Source of the DNA: Sphingobacteriia bacterium
Lineage (GTDB): Bacteria; Bacteroidota; Bacteroidia; Chitinophagales; Chitinophagaceae
NCBI GenBank assembly: GCA_004294465.1
Contig: REAV01000050.1
Coordinates: forward strand, 1 to 6,959
DNA: 6,959 nucleotides
Direction of reading: 5' to 3'
In this document: positions 1 through 5,774 of the stretch, in pieces
How the letters are laid out: each line of letters begins with the position of its first letter
Numbering within the stretch: position 1 is the first letter of the stretch
Translations under genes and position numbers: made by a program
Notes under the pieces: model-generated
The model's database searches: none
Told to the model about the DNA's origin: nothing
What the model saw: the letters and a program-made list of their open reading frames with translations, nothing else

Positions 1-1926
1 AAAATCCTTATCATCTAACTTTTTAACATTGATGATGGCTTTTACTTTGTCATCGCCCGGCAATTGAATCAAGTTTTGAATTGCTCTGCCTTTTCCTTGT
101 TTCTCTCCTTCTGGAATTTCATATACGCGCATCCAGAAACATCTTCCTTTTTCAGTAAAGAACAACATAGTGTCGTGAGTAGATGCCACAAATAAATGCT
201 CTACATAATCTTCTTCCCTGGTTTTAGAACCGATTGCACCTCTTCCACCTCTTTTCTGCTGGCGATATTCTGTTGCAGAAGTTCTTTTGATATACCCTAA
301 ATGCGAAATGGTGATTACTACATCCTCATCTTCAATTAAATCTTCTATCCTCATTTCATCAGCCAAATATTGAATTTCACTTTTGCGTTCATCTCCAAAC
401 TTGGCTTTAACTTCTAACAATTCTGTTTTGATCAAATCGTAACGCATGTCTTCACTTGCCAGCAAAGCTTTCAAATGCTTGATGGTTGCAATTAAACCAT
501 TGAATTCCTCAATGATTTTATCACGTTCCATTCCAGTAAGTCTTTGCAAACGCAATTCCAAAATTGCTTTTGCTTGCGCTTCAGACAATCCTTCTTCCTG
601 AGAATAAATATCATTGGCCAGATCGGAGAACATAGCAGCATTTAAGTACCATTTCTCTTCTTTACTTTTTGCGATCAATACTTCTTTAGCTTCATCAGGT
701 GTTCTGCTAGCTCTAATTAGGCGAATCACTTCATCTAAATGATCAAGCGCTTTTAAATAACCTTCTAAAATATGGGCTCTCTCTTCTGCTTTTCTTAATT
801 CGAATTTAGCTCTGCGAATAACCACTTCCATCCTAAATTCGATGAACTCGCTGATCAAATCACGCAGGTTCATGATTCTAGGTCTGCCTTTGCTTAGGGC
901 AACATTATTGATACCATAACTGGTTTGTAATTCGGTATGCTTGTACAATTGATTGATCACCACTTGTGCAACAGCATCTTTCTTTAATTCAACAACAATC
1001 CTGGTACCATCTTTATTACTCTGATTACCAACATCAGCAATACCGTCTACAATTTTGTTGATGGCTAACTGTCCTATACGATCGGTTAAAACGTCTCTGC
1101 TTACTTGATAAGGCACTTCGGTAATAACAATCATTTCGCGGCCATTTGGCTTGGCTTCTACATTGCATTTACCTCTTACCACTACTCTACCTCTTCCGGT
1201 TAGTAACCCTTGCCTTACTCCTTCCATGCCGTAAATCACACCACCTGTTGGAAAATCTGGTGCTTTTACATAATTCATTAAGTCTTCAATCGGAATAGAT
1301 CTATTCTCTACATAGGCAACACAACCATCAATAACTTCACTTAAATTATGCGGCATCATATTGGTAGCCATACCTACAGCAATACCCGATGAACCATTGA
1401 TCAATAATTGTGGAATTCTTGTAGGAAGTACAGAAGGCTCTTCTAAAGAGTCATCAAAATTTAGCTGAAAATCTACCGTTTCTTTTTCTATATCATCCAG
1501 CATAGCTTCTGCAATTCGCTGAAGTCTTGCTTCGGTATAACGCATAGCAGCCGGTGGATCTCCATCTTGATTACCAAAATTACCTTGTCGATCAACCAGG
1601 GTATAACGCATTGTCCATTCCTGAGCCATACGAACCAAAGTATCATAAATGGCACTATCTCCATGAGGGTGATACTTACCCATTACTTCCCCAACAATAC
1701 GGGCAGATTTTTTAAAGGGCTTATTACTGTTATTGCCCAATTCACTCATTGCATATAAAACACGACGGTGAACAGGTTTAAATCCATCTCTAACATCTGG
1801 CAATGCTCTACCTACTATTACCGACATTGAATAGTCGATATAAGCGGTTTTCATTTGCTCTTCAATATTTACCTGAATAATACGATCGTTATCGTTTGTA
1901 AGGGCTGGTAATTGATTCTCTTCCAT
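1..1926 (-). CDS. gyrA: DNA gyrase subunit A, N-terminal 642 residues (3' end outside window)
   Basis: GyrA is the DNA cleavage-rejoining subunit of the A2B2 gyrase that introduces negative supercoils using ATP. The frame is open from ATG at 1926 down to base 1. It begins [10 protein letters not shown], and the winged-helix core is clear: [20 protein letters not shown] (31-50), HRRVLYAM (53-60), GKYHPHGDS (83-91), and the catalytic tyrosine Y130 in [10 protein letters not shown]. Quinolone-determining positions equivalent to E. coli S83 and D87 are Ser91 and Asp95, the sensitive state. A long coiled-coil/tower region follows. From about residue 530 the C-terminal DNA-wrapping domain starts, with a GyrA box QKRGGRG at 557-563, which separates it from ParC. 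Family length is about 820-870, so roughly 200 residues are missing to the left. The leader lacks a Shine-Dalgarno. The gene is transcribed divergently from the next one. Confidence 0.97.
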   Translation of the reverse strand, partial: MEENQLPALTNDNDRIIQVNIEEQMKTAYIDYSMSVIVGRALPDVRDGFKPVHRRVLYAMSELGNNSNKPFKKSARIVGEVMGKYHPHGDSAIYDTLVRMAQEWTMRYTLVDRQGNFGNQDGDPPAAMRYTEARLQRIAEAMLDDIEKETVDFQLNFDDSLEEPSVLPTRIPQLLINGSSGIAVGMATNMMPHNLSEVIDGCVAYVENRSIPIEDLMNYVKAPDFPTGGVIYGMEGVRQGLLTGRGRVVVRGKCNVEAKPNGREMIVITEVPYQVSRDVLTDRIGQLAINKIVDGIADVGNQSNKDGTRIVVELKKDAVAQVVINQLYKHTELQTSYGINNVALSKGRPRIMNLRDLISEFIEFRMEVVIRRAKFELRKAEERAHILEGYLKALDHLDEVIRLIRASRTPDEAKEVLIAKSKEEKWYLNAAMFSDLANDIYSQEEGLSEAQAKAILELRLQRLTGMERDKIIEEFNGLIATIKHLKALLASEDMRYDLIKTELLEVKAKFGDERKSEIQYLADEMRIEDLIEDEDVVITISHLGYIKRTSATEYRQQKRGGRGAIGSKTREEDYVEHLFVASTHDTMLFFTEKGRCFWMRVYEIPEGEKQGKGRAIQNLIQLPGDDKVKAIINVKKLDDKDF

Positions 1927-1957
1927 GTATCTTTTTCTCGTTCAAAATTGATTACTG

Positions 1958-1981
1958 TTAAGTGGCAAAATAACCACTTAA
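1958..1981. repeat. perfect 8-bp inverted repeat in the gyrA leader
   Basis: TTAAGTGG (1958-1965) and CCACTTAA (1974-1981) are exact reverse complements with an 8-nt spacer, CAAAATAA. The repeat is centred about 43 bp upstream of the gyrA start codon, on the side that would be gyrA 5' leader or promoter. It has the shape of a dimeric regulator operator, or of an mRNA leader hairpin if transcription starts further upstream. There is no T-tract suited to termination directly after it in either direction. A poor -7-like sequence (TATCTTCG on the minus strand, 1993-2000, one mismatch to TAnnTTTG) lies just upstream with no clear -33 partner. If that is the promoter, the repeat falls in the transcribed leader. 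The regulator is unknown. Confidence 0.6.
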
Positions 1982-2047
1982 TTAAAGGTCTGCGAAGATA
2001 CCTTTTTTACCCTTCTAAATACGCTAAAAATCAGGTTTTTTTAAGGG

Positions 2048-2078
2048 TTTTATCCACAGTTGTTAAGAGCTATAATTG
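2048..2078 (+). promoter_or_regulatory. candidate promoter for the saccharopine reductase gene
   Basis: TATAATTG (2071-2078) differs by one base from the Bacteroidota -7 element TAnnTTTG. It lies 19 bp downstream of TTTT (2048-2051), a weak stand-in for the -33 TTTG. The DnaA box overlaps the upstream element. An alternative -7, TATATTTA at 2110-2117, also has one mismatch but would give an almost leaderless transcript. Both are weak and unproven. Confidence 0.3.
2050..2058 (+). promoter_or_regulatory. perfect DnaA box in the divergent gyrA intergenic region
   Basis: TTATCCACA is the exact consensus high-affinity DnaA-binding 9-mer known from oriC and DnaA-regulated promoters. I find no second perfect box in the window. 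It lies 123 bp upstream of the gyrA start and 68 bp upstream of the saccharopine reductase start, so DnaA bound here could affect either promoter. That role is inferred; only the motif is seen. Confidence 0.5.
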
Positions 2079-2125
2079 ATTGATTTTCATGCATCGGCAG
2101 CAATTGTTCTATATTTATTTTTTTT

Positions 2126-3418
2126 ATGACAAATCCCGAACAAATATTGCTTTTTGGAGCAGGTAAATCTGCCACTGTACTTATCCATTATTTGGCCAAA
2201 ATATGCGCTCAAAATCAATGGTATTGCACCATCGTAGACATCGATGAAAAATTAGTTCAATCAAAAATCGGGAATTCCCCATTTTTATCTGCAAAATCGA
2301 TTCCAATTGAAAATGAGGCAGAAAGAAAATTATTGATTGCAAACACCCAATTAGTAATATCTCTTTTACCCCCTCATTTACACAATTTGGTGGCTACATC
2401 TTGTTTAGAACTGGGAAAACACCTGTTAACTGCCTCTTATATTGATGATTCCATTAAAAAGCTGGAAAACGATATCAAATCAAAAGGATTGTTGTTTTTA
2501 GGCGAAATGGGTTTAGACCCTGGTATTGATCATATGAGTGCAATGCAACTCATTCATTCAATTCAGCAAAAAGGGGGCATTATTGATTCCTTTAAATCGC
2601 ATTGCGGGGGATTAGTAGCCCCGGAAAACAATAACAATCCATGGAAATATAAATTCAGTTGGAACCCAAGAAATATTATCACTGCAGGAAAAGCTGGAGC
2701 CATTTACAAAGAAAACAATGCGATTAAGGAAGTGAACTATGATCAAATGTTTAATGACTGTAGTTCGGTGGAAATTCCTTCATTTGGCAAACTGGCTTAT
2801 TACCCTAACAGAGATTCATTGAGTTATGCCAGCCTGTATGGATTAGAAACTGCGGCTACTTTTATTAGAACCACATTAAGGTATCCTGAATTTTGTAGTG
2901 GATGGCAAAAAATTGTAGAAGCTGGATTTACTTTGGACGATGAATTATTAGATACGGATGAATTGTCTTTTGGAAGATTTTTGCGTGATCGATTATCATT
3001 TAAAAAAATCAGCTTGAATACTCCCCTACTGGAACAACAATTTGAATTTCTTGGATTGTATAATAATCGATCTATACATGAAGGAAAAAAATCTTATGCA
3101 GCCATTTTGCAAGAATTATTAGAAGAAAAGTGGAAACTAGAAAAGGGCGACAAAGACATGATTGTGATGTTGCACGAAATAGATTATACATTGAATAATG
3201 AAAAACATCAAATAAAAAGTTCACTGATTGTAAAAGGTGATGATGAAAGCAATACCGCCATGGCAAAAACGGTTGGGCTTCCATTGGGAATAGCAGCTAA
3301 GCTGATTTTAGAAAATAGAATTAATTTGCGAGGGTTGCATATTCCCATTGTAGCATCCATTTACAAGCCCGTTTTGGAGGAATTAGCAGAAGAAGGAATT
3401 CAGTTCGAAGAAAATTAA
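2126..3418 (+). CDS. saccharopine reductase-like protein (Lys9 / saccharopine dehydrogenase family)
   Basis: The 430-residue protein matches the fungal Lys9 / C-terminal AASS type, which interconverts saccharopine with glutamate and aminoadipate semialdehyde using NAD(P). In bacteria this would most likely serve lysine breakdown. Visible: an N-terminal Rossmann fold with GAGKSA (11-16) and an acidic VDID (37-40) ending the second strand; SLLPPHLH (79-86); the family signature GEMGLDPGIDHMSAM (126-140); and the substrate-domain block SHCGGLVAPE (158-167) followed by a KFSWNPR segment (176-182). Later come YPNRDSLSYA, a TLRYPEF segment, DKDMIVMLH, and the closing AMAKTVGLPLGIAAKLIL. Length is normal. 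The ATG at 2126 follows a T-tract with no Shine-Dalgarno, and the Rossmann strand begins six residues in, so the start is well placed. Cofactor preference is not settled. No lysine-ketoglutarate reductase is present in the window. Confidence 0.87.
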   Translation: MTNPEQILLFGAGKSATVLIHYLAKICAQNQWYCTIVDIDEKLVQSKIGNSPFLSAKSIPIENEAERKLLIANTQLVISLLPPHLHNLVATSCLELGKHLLTASYIDDSIKKLENDIKSKGLLFLGEMGLDPGIDHMSAMQLIHSIQQKGGIIDSFKSHCGGLVAPENNNNPWKYKFSWNPRNIITAGKAGAIYKENNAIKEVNYDQMFNDCSSVEIPSFGKLAYYPNRDSLSYASLYGLETAATFIRTTLRYPEFCSGWQKIVEAGFTLDDELLDTDELSFGRFLRDRLSFKKISLNTPLLEQQFEFLGLYNNRSIHEGKKSYAAILQELLEEKWKLEKGDKDMIVMLHEIDYTLNNEKHQIKSSLIVKGDDESNTAMAKTVGLPLGIAAKLILENRINLRGLHIPIVASIYKPVLEELAEEGIQFEEN

Positions 3419-3438
3419 GAGATATAAGATATAAGATA
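3418..3438 (-). repeat. three heptad repeats, inverted relative to the array at 4525-4629
   Basis: Starting on the last base of the saccharopine reductase stop codon, the plus strand reads AGAGATA, TAAGATA, TAAGATA. The reverse complement is TATCTTA, TATCTTA, TATCTCT, the same 7-bp family as the long array upstream of ychF but in opposite orientation. The 21 bases are complementary to 4581-4601 at 18 positions. The block lies 42 bp upstream of the EVE gene start. I see no separate promoter matching TAnnTTTG between this block and that start. Confidence 0.6.
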
Positions 3439-3480
3439 CAATTTTTGAATAAACAATAACCTAATATCAAATAACTAATA

Positions 3481-3894
3481 ATGCAATACTGGTTAATTAA
3501 ATCCGAACCTTTTAAATACAGTTGGGCTCAATTTGAAAAAGATAAAAAAACTATTTGGGATGGGGTAAGAAATTACCAGGCAAGAAATAACTTAAAAGCT
3601 ATGCAAAAAGGCGACTTAGCTTTTTGGTACCATAGTAATATGGGGATGGAGATAGTTGGAATCGCAAAAGTGATAAAAACATTTTATCAAGATCCCACAA
3701 CTGAAGAATCAGCTTGGGTAGTGGTGGATTTTGCCCCTGTTAAAAAATTAAAAAAGCCCATAACTTTAGTAACTGTAAAAGGCGATAAAAGATTAGCCAA
3801 TATGGCATTGATCAAGAATAGCAGGTTATCCGTACAACCCGTTACCGAAGATGAATGGGAAATCATCATGGAATTGAGTGAAACAAAAATTTGA
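3481..3894 (+). CDS. EVE domain-containing protein (THYN1-like, PUA-like fold)
   Basis: At 137 residues the protein is one complete EVE domain, a PUA-like fold related to human thymocyte nuclear protein THYN1. EVE/YTH/PUA-like folds bind modified bases in DNA or RNA, and THYN1 and some bacterial members are linked to modified cytosine. The ligand here is unknown. Family hallmarks seen: YWLIKSEP (3-10), YSW (13-15), WDGVRNYQARNNL (26-38), KGDLAFWYHSN (43-53), IVGIAKV (58-64), WVVVDFAPV (79-87), and SRLSVQPVTEDEW (114-126). No signal peptide or membrane segment is visible, so it is probably cytoplasmic. The ATG at 3481 puts the conserved YWLIKSEP at residue 3, as usual for the family. The stop is 4 bp before the sirtuin ATG, suggesting co-transcription and translational coupling. 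Confidence 0.92.
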   Translation: MQYWLIKSEPFKYSWAQFEKDKKTIWDGVRNYQARNNLKAMQKGDLAFWYHSNMGMEIVGIAKVIKTFYQDPTTEESAWVVVDFAPVKKLKKPITLVTVKGDKRLANMALIKNSRLSVQPVTEDEWEIIMELSETKI

Positions 3895-3898
3895 CTTG

Positions 3899-4444
3899 AT
3901 GAAGAAATTAGTGGTACTGACAGGCGCAGGCATTAGTGCTGAAAGCGGAATAAAAACTTTTAGAGATAGCGATGGATTATGGGAAGGTTATGATGTGCAT
4001 GAAGTAGCCAATCCAAGAGGCTGGAAAAAGAATCCGCAATTGGTACTTGATTTTTATAATATGCGTAGAAAAGATGTAGCTAATGCAATTCCCAACAAAG
4101 CACATACTATTTTGGCTGATTTAGAAAAGCATTTTGATGTTCAAATAATCACACAAAATATTGATGATTTACATGAAAGAGCAGGCAGTAGTCATGTTTT
4201 GCATTTGCATGGAGAAATTTTTAAGATGAGAAGTGTTTTAGACAACAACCATCATCATGTTGAAACTATAAAGGGAGATATTCATTTAGGAGATCTTGCT
4301 CCCGATGGTGGTCAATACAGGCCCCATATTGTTTGGTTTGAAGAAGATGTACCAATGATTTATAAAGCAGCAGCAGAATTTAACTGCTATAGAGGCAGTG
4401 GCTTCTATAGGTCTGGAAAAATTGCAAAATCTATTGCTAAATAG
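3899..4444 (+). pseudogene. C-terminally truncated Sir2-family NAD-dependent protein deacylase
   Basis: Sirtuins remove acyl groups from lysine using NAD+. Residues 1-161 fit the bacterial CobB/SIRT5-like class: GAGISAESG (9-17), FRD (21-23), YxxR (Y53, R56; the class III acyl-pocket pair), TQNIDDLHERAG (85-96), and catalytic H104 in LHLHGE. Zinc cysteines are absent, which I recall as common in Bacteroidota homologues. The normally invariant VWFGE reads VWFEE (145-149). After AAAEF (158-161 region) homology stops. The late Rossmann motifs, typically ADxxxxIGTSLxVxPA and the C-terminal NAD-binding strand, are absent in all three frames. An unrelated tail of about 20 residues ends at 4444, giving 181 residues where about 230 is usual. 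NAD binding is probably lost. An in-frame GTG at 3878 exists, but the ATG at 3899, 4 bp after the EVE stop, gives the family-typical MKKLVVLTGAG start. Confidence 0.78.
4387..4410. repeat. 10-bp-stem hairpin at the sirtuin homology breakpoint
   Basis: CTATAGAGGC (4387-4396) pairs with GCTTCTATAG (4401-4410) over ten positions, one of them G-T wobble, closing an AGTG tetraloop. The outer seven pairs are perfect. It begins within two codons of the last residue that resembles the sirtuin family. No T-run follows, so it is not a typical terminator. It may mark a deletion or insertion junction. Confidence 0.6.
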
Positions 4445-4510
4445 CTGATTTGACGCAATGAAAATCACTATCTGAACTCAAAAAGCTCCTAATACCTAAT
4501 TTTCAACCGA

Positions 4511-4629
4511 TAAATCCTAATTAGTATCTCTTAATTCTTATCTCTTAACTCATATCTTTTAATTCTTATCTTTTATCTCTTATCTTTTATCTCCTATCTC
4601 TTATCTTTTATCTCTTAATTCTTAATTCT
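4511..4629 (+). repeat. heptanucleotide tandem repeat array upstream of ychF
   Basis: From 4525 to 4629 the sequence divides into 15 consecutive 7-bp units with no insertion or deletion: TATCTCT five times, TATCTTT four times, TAATTCT four times, and TAACTCA and TATCTCC once each. Every unit begins TA and has T at position 5. Two weaker units, TAAATCC and TAATTAG, extend the phase back to 4511. The array fills half of the 217-bp gap between the truncated sirtuin and ychF. It ends 5 bp before the ychF -7 element, so it covers the expected -33 region. The rest of the gap (4445-4510) shows no gene. Strict phase with drifting units points to an ancient tandem expansion rather than simple base bias. 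Confidence 0.85.
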
Positions 4630-4634
4630 TTCGA

Positions 4635-4642
4635 TAACTTTG
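4635..4642 (+). promoter_or_regulatory. ychF promoter -7 element (Bacteroidota type)
   Basis: TAACTTTG matches the Bacteroidota -7 consensus TAnnTTTG at every fixed base. It lies 19 bp upstream of the ychF ATG, so the leader would be only about a dozen A-rich bases with no Shine-Dalgarno. The -33 position, around 4612-4616, falls inside the heptad repeats and has no clear TTTG. Confidence 0.65.
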
Positions 4643-4661
4643 CAGCTTCAAAAATTAAAAA

Positions 4662-5765
4662 ATGGCTTTACAAGCAGGAATAGTAGGTTTACCCAATGTA
4701 GGAAAATCAACCCTTTTTAACGCAGTGAGTAATAGTGCTAAAGCACAAGCAAGCAATTATCGTTTTTGCACCATCGAACCCAATACTGGTTTAGTGGATG
4801 TACCAGATGAGCGTTTAAACAAATTAGCTGAATTGGTTCAACCCAATAAAATAATCCCTACTCAAATGGAGATAGTGGATATTGCGGGTTTAGTAAAAGG
4901 AGCCAGTAAAGGAGAAGGTTTAGGCAATAAGTTTTTAGGAAATATCCGTGAAGTAGATGCTATTATACATGTGATTCGCTGTTTCGAAGATGAAAATGTC
5001 TTAAGAGAAGAAGGCGCTATTAATCCTATCAGCGACAAAGAAATCATTGAAACAGAATTGCAACTCAAAGATTTAGAAAGTGTAGAAAAGAAAATGCAGC
5101 GTGTGGAGAAAATGGCTCGTGTTGGTAGCGATACTAAAGCAAAAGCAGAATTTGAAATTTTAACTAAATGTAAAGCACATTTAGATGCAGGAAAAGGAAT
5201 TCACACATTGGGTTTGAGCAAAGAAGATAAATCAGCTATTGCAGATTTATTTCTATTAACAGATAAGCCGGTATTGTATGTTGCCAATGTAGATGAAGCT
5301 TCTATGCATACAGGTAATGCGTTTTCAGATAAATTAAAAGTTGCGGCTGAAGCAGAAGGTGCACAAGTAATTGTAATGTGCAATAATATTGAAGCTCAGA
5401 TAGCTGAAATGGATAATGCAGATGATAAGCAAATGTTCATGGAAGAATACAAAATGACGGAGCCTGCATTGAACCGTTTAATTAGAACTACTTATAAATT
5501 ATTATCTCTTGAAACATATTTTACTGCAGGTGTGCAGGAAGTAAGGGCATGGACAATTCATCATGGCTGGAAAGCACCTCAAGCAGCTAGTGTTATTCAT
5601 ACAGATTTTGAAAAAGGGTTTATCAAAGCAGAAGTGATTGCCTACGATGATTTTGTAAAATACGGAAGTGAAGCAGCTTGTAGAGATAATGGCCGATTGA
5701 GAATTGAAGGAAAAGAATACATTGTAAAGGACGGAGACGTAATGCATTTTAGATTCAACGTTTAA
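4662..5765 (+). CDS. ychF: redox-regulated ATPase YchF (Obg-like ATPase 1 family)
   Basis: YchF is a universally conserved TRAFAC P-loop protein that prefers ATP to GTP, associates with ribosomes, and is implicated in stress and redox responses. The sequence is 367 residues, normal for the family. Seen: the G1 P-loop GLPNVGKST (9-17); NYRFCTIEPNTG (32-43) with the conserved cysteine C36, equivalent to E. coli Cys35, the redox-sensitive residue; G3 DIAGLVKGASKGEGLGN (73-89); G4 as NVDE (209-212) instead of the GTP-specific NKxD, which explains ATP preference; a central coiled-coil insertion (about 125-200); and a C-terminal TGS domain ending KDGDVMHFRFNV. MALQAGIVGLPN is a family-typical start. 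It follows a well-placed -7 element and probably shares its transcript with the oxidoreductase 9 bp downstream. Confidence 0.97.
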   Translation: MALQAGIVGLPNVGKSTLFNAVSNSAKAQASNYRFCTIEPNTGLVDVPDERLNKLAELVQPNKIIPTQMEIVDIAGLVKGASKGEGLGNKFLGNIREVDAIIHVIRCFEDENVLREEGAINPISDKEIIETELQLKDLESVEKKMQRVEKMARVGSDTKAKAEFEILTKCKAHLDAGKGIHTLGLSKEDKSAIADLFLLTDKPVLYVANVDEASMHTGNAFSDKLKVAAEAEGAQVIVMCNNIEAQIAEMDNADDKQMFMEEYKMTEPALNRLIRTTYKLLSLETYFTAGVQEVRAWTIHHGWKAPQAASVIHTDFEKGFIKAEVIAYDDFVKYGSEAACRDNGRLRIEGKEYIVKDGDVMHFRFNV

Positions 5766-5774
5766 CTATTACAC

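Noticed and set aside
1642..1656. Quinolone-resistance mutation in gyrA
   Set aside because: Ser91 (AGT) and Asp95 (GAT) are the usual sensitive residues.
1567..1758. Plus-strand 63-residue frame inside gyrA
   Set aside because: It is antisense to the highly conserved GyrA catalytic region and shows no protein-like features of its own.
1927..2125. Chromosomal replication origin
   Set aside because: There is only one perfect DnaA box, no cluster of further boxes or clear unwinding repeats, and no dnaA, dnaN or gidA neighbours in view.
3878..3898. Upstream in-frame GTG start for the sirtuin, overlapping the EVE gene by 17 bp
   Set aside because: The added residues are not typical of the family. 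The ATG at 3899 gives the standard MKKLVVLTGAG N-terminus and tight 4-bp spacing.
4286..4468. Minus-strand open frame across the sirtuin breakpoint
   Set aside because: It has no recognisable domain, overlaps a clear plus-strand gene, and crosses the junction, so it is a shadow frame.
4511..4629. CRISPR array
   Set aside because: Units are 7 bp with no spacers and no cas genes are nearby; it is a plain tandem repeat.
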